From: Pseudomonas persica
Lineage (GTDB): Bacteria; Pseudomonadota; Gammaproteobacteria; Pseudomonadales; Pseudomonadaceae
DNA: 38,229 nucleotides
Direction: 5' to 3'
Assembly (NCBI RefSeq): GCF_900291015.1
Contig: NZ_OLKL01000051.1
Span: forward strand, 109,827 to 148,055
The notes below the pieces were generated by a model. That model was not told where the DNA came from, made no database searches, and saw only the letters and a program-made list of their open reading frames with translations. Of this stretch, positions 1 through 9,061 are shown piece after piece (the stretch's first letter is position 1; each line of letters begins with the position of its first letter). The translations under genes and the position numbers were made by a program.

Positions 1-2
1 CA

Positions 3-78
3 CAGGATGCACGGACCGCTTGCGAATTCAGTTCTCTATGCGACAGCGCAGCCCAAAGGGCTGGGCCATCTCCCACAG
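3..78. repeat. Left copy of 76-bp terminal inverted repeat
   Basis: This segment is the exact reverse complement of 38154-38229, the last 76 bases of the window. It contains a short palindrome (GCAGCCC AAA GGGCTG, around 49-63) and ends in the TCCCACAG motif that also closes the REP elements seen elsewhere in the window. It encodes nothing recognisable. The likeliest explanation is that a multicopy intergenic repeat ended the assembly on both sides; a real mobile-element end is not supported because the DNA between is core chromosome. Confidence 0.9.
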
Positions 79-95
79 AGAACCCCACCGGCAAA

Positions 96-131
96 CAAAA
101 AGCCCCGGCTCATACGAGCCGGGGCTTTTTT
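96..131 (-). terminator. Bidirectional intrinsic terminator after maeB
   Basis: An 11-bp perfect stem (AGCCCCGGCTC, 101-111, with GAGCCGGGGCT, 116-126) closes a 4-base loop. An A-run on the left and a T-run on the right make it a terminator in either direction. It lies about 20 bases past the maeB stop codon, so its main job is to end the maeB transcript. Confidence 0.9.
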
Positions 132-148
132 ATGTCGCTCGGCAGCAA

Positions 149-1417
149 TCAGCCGTTGAACACGTCATCCACGCTGGTCAGCGGATAGTGCTTCGGATAC
201 GGCAGGGTAGCCACGCCGGATTCGATGGCGGCCTTGGCCACAGCGTCGGAAACGACGGTGATCAGGCGTGCGTCCAGCGGCTTCGGAATGATGTACTCAC
301 GGCCGAACTCCAGGCCTTCGACGCCGTAGGCATCGCAGACTTCCTTAGGCACTGGCAGCTTGGCCAGGTCTTTCAGGGCGATGGCGGCGGCGATTTTCAT
401 TTCTTCGTTGATGCGCTTGGCGCGAACGTCCAGGGCACCACGGAAGATGAACGGGAAGCCCAGTACGTTGTTGACCTGGTTCGGGTAGTCGGAACGACCG
501 GTAGCCATGATCACGTCGTTGCGGGTGGCATGAGCCAGCTCTGGCGCGATTTCCGGGTCCGGGTTCGAGCAGGCGAACACGATCGGGTTGGCAGCCATCG
601 CTTTCAGGCCTTCGGCGCTCAGCAGGTTCGGGCCGGACAGACCCACGAACACGTCGGCACCGTCGAGGGCGTCAGCCAGGGTGCGCTTGTCGGTTGCGTG
701 GGCGAACTGCGCCTTGTACTGGTTCAGATCGTCACGGCCAGCGTGGATCACGCCGGTGCGGTCGATCATGTAGATGTTTTCGACCTTGGCACCCATGCTC
801 ACCAGCAGCTTCATGCAGGAGATCGCGGCAGCGCCGGCACCCAGGCAGACGATCCTGGCGTCTTCCAGCTTCTTGCCGGCGATTTCCAGGGCGTTGATCA
901 TGCCGGCAGCGGTAACGATGGCGGTACCGTGCTGGTCATCGTGGAATACCGGGATATCGCACTGTTCGATCAGGGTGCGCTCGATTTCGAAGCACTCAGG
1001 CGCCTTGATGTCTTCGAGGTTGATACCACCGAAGGTGATCGAAATGCGGCGAACGGTGTCGATGAACGCTTGCGGGCTTTCCGATTCGACTTCGATGTCG
1101 AACACGTCGATACCGGCGAACCGCTTGAACAGAACACCCTTGCCTTCCATGACCGGCTTGGAAGCCAGTGGGCCGAGGTCGCCCAGACCGAGGATGGCGG
1201 TGCCATCGGAAATCACCGCAACCAGGTTGCCTTTGCCGGTGTATTTGTAAGCCAGCTCTGGATCACGGCCGATTTCACGCACGGGCTCAGCAACGCCTGG
1301 GCTGTAGGCCAGGGCGAGGTCACGGGCGGTGGCAGTGGGCTTGGAGAGTTCGACGCTCAGTTTCCCCGGACGAGGTTGAGCGTGATATTCGAGAGCGGCG
1401 GTTTTCAGGTCTGACAT
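149..1417 (-). CDS. maeB: NADP-type malic enzyme, short form
   Basis: Oxidative decarboxylation of malate to pyruvate in the cytoplasm, giving NAD(P)H. The 422-residue product is the short bacterial form without the C-terminal phosphotransacetylase-like domain of E. coli MaeB. Visible are the N-terminal malic domain with Y38-SPGVA, the lysine of GKGVLFK (about K93), the metal-binding E135/D136 in GGINLEDIKAPE and D160/D161 in HDDQHGTA, then the nucleotide-binding LGAGAAA near 192-198. The frame is open further upstream, but I start at MSDLKTAALEY because that is where homology begins. It lies downstream of the nuclease gene on the same strand with a gap of about 180 bases, so it probably has its own promoter. 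Confidence 0.95.
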   Translation of the reverse strand: MSDLKTAALEYHAQPRPGKLSVELSKPTATARDLALAYSPGVAEPVREIGRDPELAYKYTGKGNLVAVISDGTAILGLGDLGPLASKPVMEGKGVLFKRFAGIDVFDIEVESESPQAFIDTVRRISITFGGINLEDIKAPECFEIERTLIEQCDIPVFHDDQHGTAIVTAAGMINALEIAGKKLEDARIVCLGAGAAAISCMKLLVSMGAKVENIYMIDRTGVIHAGRDDLNQYKAQFAHATDKRTLADALDGADVFVGLSGPNLLSAEGLKAMAANPIVFACSNPDPEIAPELAHATRNDVIMATGRSDYPNQVNNVLGFPFIFRGALDVRAKRINEEMKIAAAIALKDLAKLPVPKEVCDAYGVEGLEFGREYIIPKPLDARLITVVSDAVAKAAIESGVATLPYPKHYPLTSVDDVFNG

Positions 1418-1479
1418 GGTGGGCATTCCGCTATTTACTGTTCTGACGGACCGCCGAGGATACGCAAAGAGCCGGGGAG

Positions 1480-1508
1480 CCACAAGACTGGTCGGTCACT
1501 TGTGTCAA
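1480..1508 (-). promoter_or_regulatory. Possible sigma-70 promoter of maeB
   Basis: On the minus strand a perfect -35 hexamer TTGACA (1503-1508) is followed after 17 bases by TTGTGG (1480-1485), a poor -10. The position, about 65 bases before the maeB start, is sensible. Only the -35 is convincing. Confidence 0.3.
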
Positions 1509-1594
1509 GGCCTTTAGCCTACGACTTTACGCTATAACCCACGGGGCATACGCCTAACAGTGTGTACAATCCAATAGCGAAATGTCTACATCTT

Positions 1595-2416
1595 TTAGCC
1601 TGAAATGCGCTCCAACATGCTCGGATCGGTCAATGGCAACACCCAGCGTCGCTGCCCGGGCTTGAGGCCGCCCTTGCGGGAACGATCCAGCACCCAGCCA
1701 CGCGCCTCGACCTGGCGTCCCTTGAGGTTATCGAAGAAGCTGGTGGGGAAGTTGCGTTGCAGACGAGCGGGAACCTGCAGCACCACGGCACTGTCCAGGG
1801 TCAGCCAGACCCCGCCACGGTTGCGCTCCACACCTTCGATGCGGCCCGCAATGACCGCGAACCCCGACTGCCGGACATCCCCCGCACGCACCACCGGCGA
1901 ACGACGCCACAAACCGGAGCCAGCCTTGCGCGCCACCTGCTCGGCAACCTGCTGGCAACCGCTGAGGCGCACATTGGGGGCAACCGCAACACGATAGCCC
2001 AAGCCCTCGCTGAGCAGTTGCGCCTCCATATTGTCGCCATTGCGGCCGTAGATATGCGCCAGCGTGCGGCCGTATTTGTCCTTGCCCTCTATGCCCGGCA
2101 CCAGCCCGACACGCCCGTCACTGGCCTTGACCAACGCCTGCAAGCGCTGCCTGGCGGCCTCGGCATAGGGCTCGCTGGCGCGCCCGTTACGGCCGACTTC
2201 CGGGGCATTGATGCCGATCAGCCGCACACTGCGGCCATCGACCAGACGCAGGGTATCGCCATCCACCACCTGGCGCACCGCCACCTGCTGGGGCCGGTCC
2301 GGCAGCGGGCAGAACGCCAGGGCCGGAAAATGCCAGATGACGCCCACAAAAAAAGCGCCCACAAGGGGCGCCTTTTTTTGCAGCAATGCGAAACCCGAGG
2401 GGTTCGCCATGCGCAT
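1595..2416 (-). CDS. Secreted thermonuclease (SNase)-like protein
   Basis: A 273-residue protein with a staphylococcal-nuclease fold region near residues 45-165. Motifs match SNase: VVDGDTLRL, VRLIGINAPE (the arginine and glutamate correspond to R35 and E43 of SNase; the D40 position is Asn here) and KYGRTLAHIY (equivalent of R87). A further C-terminal domain of about 100 residues is unassigned. The N-terminus has two lysines and a hydrophobic run ending in ALAF, consistent with a Sec signal peptide and periplasmic or secreted action. Start choice is uncertain: ATG at 2416 lies 2 bases after the rpmE stop; GTG codons at 2362 and 2347 are alternatives. The signal-peptide codons overlap the rpmE terminator hairpin, so expression may depend on readthrough. 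Confidence 0.85.
   Translation of the reverse strand: MRMANPSGFALLQKKAPLVGAFFVGVIWHFPALAFCPLPDRPQQVAVRQVVDGDTLRLVDGRSVRLIGINAPEVGRNGRASEPYAEAARQRLQALVKASDGRVGLVPGIEGKDKYGRTLAHIYGRNGDNMEAQLLSEGLGYRVAVAPNVRLSGCQQVAEQVARKAGSGLWRRSPVVRAGDVRQSGFAVIAGRIEGVERNRGGVWLTLDSAVVLQVPARLQRNFPTSFFDNLKGRQVEARGWVLDRSRKGGLKPGQRRWVLPLTDPSMLERISG
2348..2379 (-). terminator. rpmE terminator inside the nuclease 5' coding region
   Basis: GCGCCC (2355-2360) pairs with GGGCGC (2366-2371), flanked by seven A and seven T, so both strands show a hairpin plus U-tract. On the minus strand it comes about 40 bases after the rpmE stop codon. It lies within the first codons of the nuclease frame (residues about 13-23). Confidence 0.85.
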
Positions 2417-2418
2417 GA

Positions 2419-2634
2419 TTACTTCTTGGTACCGAACATACCGAAGCGATCGGCGAACTTCTGTACGCGACCACCGGTGTCCAGGACTTTCTGCTTACCG
2501 GTGTAGAACGGGTGGCACAGGTTGCAAACGTCGATCGCCAGGGTGTTGCCCAGGGTCGAACGAGTTTCGAATTTGTTGCCGCAGCTGCAGGTGACTGCAA
2601 CTACTTCGTAGTTCGGATGAATATCTGCTTTCAT
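2419..2634 (-). CDS. rpmE: 50S ribosomal protein L31
   Basis: A 71-residue L31 of the zinc-containing type: the cysteines in CSCG (near 16-18) and CNLCHP (37 and 40) form the metal site expected for RpmE as opposed to the zinc-free RpmE2 paralogue. The start is MKADIHPNY, with GAGGAAG as ribosome binding site 6 bases upstream; the frame is open for 13 more codons but those lack homology. It is divergent from priA, as commonly seen in Pseudomonas, and is followed by a strong terminator. Confidence 0.97.
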   Translation of the reverse strand: MKADIHPNYEVVAVTCSCGNKFETRSTLGNTLAIDVCNLCHPFYTGKQKVLDTGGRVQKFADRFGMFGTKK

Positions 2635-2704
2635 GGTCACTTCCTCGAGCTGCGTGCCGCCACCCAACACCAATTGTTGAATACCGCACGTAATTAGGCG
2701 GCGA

Positions 2705-2732
2705 ATAATACCAAAGCATCACGCCAACGCAA
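2705..2732 (-). promoter_or_regulatory. Likely sigma-70 promoter of rpmE
   Basis: On the minus strand TTGCGT (2727-2732), a 16-base spacer and TATTAT (2705-2710) lie about 70 bases upstream of the rpmE start. The -10 matches five of six consensus bases. Confidence 0.5.
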
Positions 2733-2801
2733 GTTGTCGCTTGCACCGACCGTCGTCTGCTAGGCTCGCCAGTCTTTGAAACACCCTCCGAGACTTTCCG
2801 C

Positions 2802-5021
2802 GTGTCCGACGTCATCCTGCGCCTTGCCCTGCCCTCTCCGCTGCGTCGCCTGTTCGACTACAAGGCACCGGCAAGCATGGCGCGCCTGGCCTTGACCCCG
2901 GGCATGCGCATTCGCGTGCCATTCGGCCGCCGCGAAATGATCGGCGTACTGGTGGAGGTGTGCGAGCAGAGCGAAGTGCCCGCCGACAAGCTCAAGCCGG
3001 CCAGCGCCCTGCTCGACCCGGTGTCGCCGGTCCCGCCGTCGCTGTTCAAGTTGTGCCTGTGGACCGCCCAATATTACCAGCACAGCCTGGGTGACACCCT
3101 GAGCTGGGCCTTGCCGACCTTGCTGCGCCAGGGCGAACCCGCCGAGATGCGCCAGGAGCGCTTCTGGCACGTCGCCCCCGGCGCCCGCCTGGAAGACCCG
3201 CGCATTGCCCGCGCACCGCGCCAGCGCGACGCCCTCAAGACCCTGGCCCAGCACCCGCACGGCGTGGCCCACAGCCTGCTGGCCAAGCTCAACCTGAACA
3301 AGGACAGCCTCGACCTGCTGCTGGCCAAGGACCTGGTGCAGATCGAGGTCCGCCGCCACCTGCCGACGCTGCGTCACGAACACTGGCTGGCCCAGCCGGA
3401 ACTGCCGCTCAACGAAGAGCAACGCGCCGCCTTCGACGCCGTACGCGAAGGCTTTGGTGGCTTTGGCGCCTTCCTGCTGGCCGGCGTCACCGGCAGCGGC
3501 AAGACCGAGGTGTACCTGCAACTGATCCGCGAAGCCCTGGAAGCCGGCAAGCAGGCCCTGGTGCTGATCCCGGAGATCAACCTCGGCCCGCAGACCCTGG
3601 CCCGCTTCGAACAACGCTTCAACGCCCGCATCGCCCTGCTGCATTCGGCGGTGAACGACCGCGAGCGCCTGGATGCCTGGCTGGCCGCCCGGGACGGCGA
3701 AGCCGACATCATCATTGGCACCCGCTCGGCGCTGTTCACGCCGATGAAAAACCCCGGCCTGATCATCATCGACGAGGAACACGACGGTTCCTATAAACAG
3801 CAGGAAGGCCTGCGCTACCACGCCCGCGACCTGGCACTGGTGCGCGCCCACCAGGAAAACATTCCGATCCTGCTCGGTTCTGCCACACCATCGCTGGAAA
3901 CCCTGCACAACGCCCTGACCGGTCGCTACCGCCTGCTGCGCATGAACCAGCGCGCCGGCGGCGCCCGCCCGCCGCGCATGCTGCGCCTGGATGTGAAGAG
4001 CCTGCCGCTGGACAGCGGCATCAGCGGCCCGCTGCAGCAGGCCATCCGCCAAACCCTGGAGGCGGGCCAGCAAGTGCTGGTGTTTCTCAACCGCCGCGGC
4101 TTCGCCCCGACCTTGCTGTGCCACGATTGCGGCTGGCTGTCCGAATGCCCGCGCTGCGATGCGCGCATGACCGTGCACCAGCGCTCAGGCGTGCTGCGCT
4201 GCCACCATTGCGGCTATGACGAGCGCCTGCCGCAGCAGTGCCCGCAGTGCAACCACGTTGACCTGCGCCCGGTCGGCGCCGGCACCGAGCGCGCCGAAGA
4301 GCGCCTGAAAGTGCTGTTCCCGGATTACCCGATCTTGCGAGTGGACCGTGACAGTACGGCACGCAAGGACGCCATGCACAACCTGTTCAGCACCATCCAG
4401 CGCGGCCAGCCGAGCATCCTTGTCGGCACCCAGATGCTCGCCAAGGGCCACCACTTCCCGCGGGTGACCCTGGTGGCCATCCTCGATGCCGATGGCGGGC
4501 TGTTCTCCGGCGATTTCCGCGCCAGCGAACGCATGGCGCAGCTGATCGTACAGGTTGCCGGGCGCGCCGGGCGCGCCGAAGAACCCGGCAAGGTCATCAT
4601 CCAGACCCACCTGGCCGACCATCCGTTGCTGGTGCAGCTTACCGAGCAGGGCTACTTCGCCTTCGCCGGGCAGGCCCTGGACGAACGCCGCGCCGCCGGG
4701 CTGCCGCCTTACTCGCACCTGGCGCTGCTGCGCGCCGAAGCGCACAAGCCCGGGCAGGCCGAAGGTTTCCTCGACGAGGCCTGCGCCGCCGCCGAGCGCC
4801 TGGTGGCCGAACAGCGCCTGCCTGGCATCGAGCTGCTGGGGCCGGTGCCGGCACCGATGGAGCGCCGCGCCGGGCGCTTCCGCGCACAACTGTTGATACA
4901 GGCCAATACGCGGGCGCCTTTACATCGACTGATCAGCGCCTGGTTGCTAGTGTTGGAGCAGATGCCGAGCGGGCGCCAGGTACGTTGGTCGCTGGATGTC
5001 GACCCGGTCGATCTGTACTGA
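2802..5021 (+). CDS. priA: Primosomal protein N' (replication restart helicase)
   Basis: PriA recognises stalled or repaired forks and reloads the replicative helicase. The 739 residues fit the family. Order: N-terminal DNA-binding domain (1 to about 200), helicase core with Walker A GVTGSGKTE near 228-236 and DEEH near 323-326, a zinc-binding insertion with four CxxC pairs between about 440 and 480 (CHDC, CPRC, CHHC, CPQC), then the second helicase lobe with motif VAGRAGRAE. The start is GTG, supported by homology at MSDVILRLALP. It is monocistronic and divergent from rpmE, and is followed by a REP pair instead of a clear terminator. Confidence 0.97.
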   Translation: MSDVILRLALPSPLRRLFDYKAPASMARLALTPGMRIRVPFGRREMIGVLVEVCEQSEVPADKLKPASALLDPVSPVPPSLFKLCLWTAQYYQHSLGDTLSWALPTLLRQGEPAEMRQERFWHVAPGARLEDPRIARAPRQRDALKTLAQHPHGVAHSLLAKLNLNKDSLDLLLAKDLVQIEVRRHLPTLRHEHWLAQPELPLNEEQRAAFDAVREGFGGFGAFLLAGVTGSGKTEVYLQLIREALEAGKQALVLIPEINLGPQTLARFEQRFNARIALLHSAVNDRERLDAWLAARDGEADIIIGTRSALFTPMKNPGLIIIDEEHDGSYKQQEGLRYHARDLALVRAHQENIPILLGSATPSLETLHNALTGRYRLLRMNQRAGGARPPRMLRLDVKSLPLDSGISGPLQQAIRQTLEAGQQVLVFLNRRGFAPTLLCHDCGWLSECPRCDARMTVHQRSGVLRCHHCGYDERLPQQCPQCNHVDLRPVGAGTERAEERLKVLFPDYPILRVDRDSTARKDAMHNLFSTIQRGQPSILVGTQMLAKGHHFPRVTLVAILDADGGLFSGDFRASERMAQLIVQVAGRAGRAEEPGKVIIQTHLADHPLLVQLTEQGYFAFAGQALDERRAAGLPPYSHLALLRAEAHKPGQAEGFLDEACAAAERLVAEQRLPGIELLGPVPAPMERRAGRFRAQLLIQANTRAPLHRLISAWLLVLEQMPSGRQVRWSLDVDPVDLY

Positions 5022-5030
5022 ATCGACCGG

Positions 5031-5103
5031 CCTCATCGCCGGCAAGCCAGCTCCCACAGGATACACGCGCTCTTCTGTGGGAGCTGGCTTGCCGGCGATG
5101 AGG
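5031..5103. repeat. REP pair between priA and argS
   Basis: Two REP units in inverted orientation: 5031-5059 is the exact reverse complement of 5075-5103 (29 bp), with a 15-base loop. The unit contains ATCGCCGGCAAGCCAGCTCC, the GGCAAGCC variant of the P. putida REP family. It starts 10 bases after the priA stop and could fold in the priA 3' end. Confidence 0.93.
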
Positions 5104-5147
5104 GCCTCGAACACAACATGGAACCCCTGGTGGTTGCACCCCAAAGG

Positions 5148-5176
5148 TTGGCAACCCGCTCCCAGCCACGGATAAT
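5148..5176 (+). promoter_or_regulatory. Sigma-70 promoter of argS
   Basis: TTGGCA (5148-5153), a 17-base spacer and GATAAT (5171-5176): five of six consensus bases in each hexamer, at optimal spacing, 64 bases before the argS start. Confidence 0.65.
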
Positions 5177-5239
5177 GCCCAGTTTTTCCACCTGCGCATC
5201 CAAGCGCTCCACCGCGCTTGCGGTCGAAAAGAGACCCCC

Positions 5240-6976
<1,737 letters not shown>

Positions 6977-6977
6977 G

Positions 6978-7676
6978 TTGGCTGCCAAGAAAAAACCCGC
7001 CCCCAAACGCGGCGCCAGCCGCCAGACGGCGCCGGCCAAGCAGCCGATTCCCGGCTGGGTATGGCTGGCGGTCGGCCTGACCGTAGGCGCGTTCATCGTA
7101 TTCCTGATGAAGCTCGAGCCCGGTGGCGAAGACATCAAGCGCACCAAACCCGAGCAGCAGAAGCCGGAGAAGGTGGCCGAAGCCGGCAAACCGGTGCAGG
7201 CCACCCCGCAGCAGCCGGTGAAGCCGAAGTATGACTTCTACACACTGCTACCGGAGTCCGAGGTGATCGTGCCGCCGGAAGCCGTGCCAGAGAAGACGCC
7301 ACCAGTTCCGGCCCAGCCGGTGACCCCGGTGACGCCGGCCGAAGCGGCGAAGATCGACACGGCGCGGGCCCAGGCAGCACTGATGGGACAGACCCCGCCA
7401 CCGGCACCGCCGGTGATCAAGCCGGCGGCGACCACCCAGTTCTTCCTGCAGGCAGGCTCGTTCCGCAAGCAGGCCGATGCCGACAAGGTGCGCGCGCAGA
7501 TCATCCTGCTGGGGCAGTCGGTGAAGGTGGAGTCGGGCACGGTCAAGGACGAAACCTGGTACCGCGTCCTGGTCGGCCCGTTCAGCAACCGTGAACAGTT
7601 GACCGGCGCGCAGAAGCAGCTGGCCGGGGCAGGTTTCAGCAACCTGCTGCTGCAACAGCGGCAGACCCGTCAGTAA
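6978..7676 (+). CDS. SPOR-domain cell-division-type protein (FtsN-like)
   Basis: A 232-residue bitopic inner-membrane protein: a basic cytoplasmic tail (1-24), one transmembrane segment (about 25-44, GWVWLAVGLTVGAFIVFLM), a Pro/Lys/Glu-rich periplasmic linker, and a C-terminal SPOR domain (about 153-228) that would bind denuded septal peptidoglycan. The arrangement equals FtsN, but similarity beyond the SPOR domain is low-complexity, so I do not assign ftsN. The start is TTG, one base after the argS stop; no later Met precedes the transmembrane segment, so the rare start is the only one that gives a complete protein. Confidence 0.88.
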   Translation: MAAKKKPAPKRGASRQTAPAKQPIPGWVWLAVGLTVGAFIVFLMKLEPGGEDIKRTKPEQQKPEKVAEAGKPVQATPQQPVKPKYDFYTLLPESEVIVPPEAVPEKTPPVPAQPVTPVTPAEAAKIDTARAQAALMGQTPPPAPPVIKPAATTQFFLQAGSFRKQADADKVRAQIILLGQSVKVESGTVKDETWYRVLVGPFSNREQLTGAQKQLAGAGFSNLLLQQRQTRQ

Positions 7677-7685
7677 CCTGCACTC

Positions 7686-7704
7686 GGGGGCGCATTGCGC
7701 CCCC
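7686..7704. terminator. Hairpin between convergent genes
   Basis: GGGGGCGC (7686-7693) pairs perfectly with GCGCCCCC (7697-7704) across a 3-base loop, centred in the 33-base gap between the SPOR gene and the converging TM2 gene. There is no U-tract, so it may end transcripts inefficiently or act as a barrier for both genes. Confidence 0.6.
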
Positions 7705-7709
7705 AACCC

Positions 7710-8129
7710 TCACCGCCGGCCAGCGTTCACCTCGGAAACCTGGCTGTTCAGCGTCCAGAAGTCATACAGCACCCCCACCAGGAACAGCCCGCCGGTAAAG
7801 AAGTAGATGATCGCGCTCACCCACTTGCCCTGATACAGCCGGTGCAGGCCAAACACCCCGAGGAAGGTCAGCAGGATCCAGGCGATGTTGTAGTCGACGC
7901 GCCCGGACTGGAACCTCAGGTCGGCTTCACGGTCCATGGACGGGATCAGGAACAGGTCGATCAGCCAGCCGATACCCAGCAGGCCCAGGGTGAAGAACCA
8001 GATGGTGCCGGTGACGGGCTTGCCGTAATAGAAACGATGCGACCCGGTAAAGCCGAAAATCCATAGCAGGTAGCCAATGGTCTTGCTGTGGGTGTCGTGA
8101 AACGGCGCCCCCTGTTGATAACTGTTCAT
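7710..8129 (-). CDS. TM2-domain membrane protein
   Basis: A 139-residue protein with two copies of the TM2-like pattern: an FGFTGSHRFYYGK turn near residues 25-37 followed by hydrophobic segments, and FGVFGLHRLYQGKW near 90-105 again followed by hydrophobic segments. G-x-H-R-F/L-Y-x-G-K between two membrane helices is the signature of the TM2 family, whose biochemical role is unknown. It is a single gene between a convergent SPOR gene and a divergent peptidase gene. Confidence 0.85.
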   Translation of the reverse strand: MNSYQQGAPFHDTHSKTIGYLLWIFGFTGSHRFYYGKPVTGTIWFFTLGLLGIGWLIDLFLIPSMDREADLRFQSGRVDYNIAWILLTFLGVFGLHRLYQGKWVSAIIYFFTGGLFLVGVLYDFWTLNSQVSEVNAGRR

Positions 8130-8223
8130 TCATAGCCCCCGTGGGTTATCCGAAAATTTTCTAAAAAAAAATGTGACTTTCTTGTCGCAGGCCGACGTAC
8201 GGCACCTGGGCAATCGACCAACG

Positions 8224-8254
8224 GATCAAAGATTGATCAAAAAGCTGTTATAAA
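8224..8254 (+). promoter_or_regulatory. 15-bp palindrome next to a -10-like TATAAA
   Basis: GATCAA (8224-8229), AGA, TTGATC (8233-8238) is a perfect inverted repeat ending 10 bases before TATAAA (8249-8254), in the divergent region between the TM2 and NlpC/P60 genes. The palindrome covers where a -35 would lie, the usual place of an operator or activator site. No good -35 hexamer is seen. The binding protein is unknown. Confidence 0.45.
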
Positions 8255-8295
8255 GTTGCGCGCCCAACACACAACTATTCATAAGAGCTTCATCT

Positions 8296-8934
8296 ATGCC
8301 GCCTTTACTCAAGACATGGCTGACCCTCTGCCTATTATTGCCCCTGGCCGCCCACGCCACCAATCGTGAGCAACGTCTTCCCAATGGTTTCACCGGCTAT
8401 ACCACCAACGCCTCGGTGAGACACGCACCGGTCAAGCAGACCGCGCTGCGCACCCGCCCAAGCAATGCCGCCAGCAGCAGTCGCCGCGTGCCCGGCATGC
8501 CGGTCGCAGCCATGTCACCGAAGCAGAGCAGCGATGTGCTCAGCCGTGCGGTGAATGTGCTCGGCACCCCTTATGTCTGGGGCGGCAGCAGCCCGAAGAA
8601 AGGCTTCGACTGCAGCGGTCTGGTCAAATACGCCTTCAACGACGTCGCCGACGTCGACCTGCCGCGCACGTCCAATGCCATGGCCCAGGGCCACGGGGTG
8701 AAGGTGGCCAAGGGTGACCTGAAACCGGGTGACCTGATCTTCTTCAACATCAAGAGCCGCCGGGTGAACCACGTTGCCATCTACCTGGGCAACGACCGCT
8801 TCATCCATGCACCACGCCGTGGCAAGCGGGTAAGCATCGACACCCTGAGCAAGCCTTACTGGCAGAAGCACTACGTGGTGGCCAAACGCGTACTGCCGAA
8901 AGAACAGCAGCAGCTGAACCTGGCCAAGCGCTGA
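8296..8934 (+). CDS. Secreted NlpC/P60 peptidoglycan peptidase
   Basis: A 212-residue protein with a signal peptide (hydrophobic LLKTWLTLCLLLPLAAHA, cleavage about residue 21), a low-complexity Ser/Arg/Thr stretch to about 75, and an NlpC/P60 domain from about 80 to 200. The catalytic Cys is C106 in FDCSGLVKYAF, the catalytic His is H159 in VNHVAIYLGN, and H171 in RFIHA is the likely third polar residue. The family cuts peptide stems of murein (D-Glu/diaminopimelate bonds). With the SPOR protein and mtgA it is one of several wall-related genes in the window. Confidence 0.9.
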   Translation: MPPLLKTWLTLCLLLPLAAHATNREQRLPNGFTGYTTNASVRHAPVKQTALRTRPSNAASSSRRVPGMPVAAMSPKQSSDVLSRAVNVLGTPYVWGGSSPKKGFDCSGLVKYAFNDVADVDLPRTSNAMAQGHGVKVAKGDLKPGDLIFFNIKSRRVNHVAIYLGNDRFIHAPRRGKRVSIDTLSKPYWQKHYVVAKRVLPKEQQQLNLAKR

Positions 8935-8963
8935 GCGGACCGGCGCTTTCCTGTCCGGGCCTC

Positions 8964-9045
8964 TTCGCGGGTAAACCCGCTCCCACAGGTACACCACAGC
9001 ATTCGAAGGCTGTGTTATCCATGTGGGAGCGGGTTTACCCGCGAA
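8964..9045. repeat. REP pair after the NlpC/P60 gene
   Basis: Units 8964-8987 and 9022-9045 are perfect 24-bp inverted copies containing CGGGTAAACCCGCTCCCACA. The spacer holds an extra short inverted repeat (ACAGC...GCTGT). It lies between the convergent NlpC/P60 and PilT-like genes, a typical REP site. Confidence 0.92.
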
Positions 9046-9061
9046 AGGGCCAGCACAGGCA

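Noticed and set aside
3..78. tRNA or attachment-site remnant in the terminal repeat
   Set aside because: Has a short palindrome but no cloverleaf arms, T-loop GTTCRA or CCA end.
20..1414. 464-codon plus-strand frame opposite maeB, sharing its first 20 residues with a minus-strand frame at 37724-38212
   Set aside because: The shared N-terminus is only the terminal inverted repeat translated twice; the rest is an antisense shadow of maeB.
2760..4178. 472-codon minus-strand frame opposite priA
   Set aside because: Antisense shadow; no ribosome binding site or recognisable domain.
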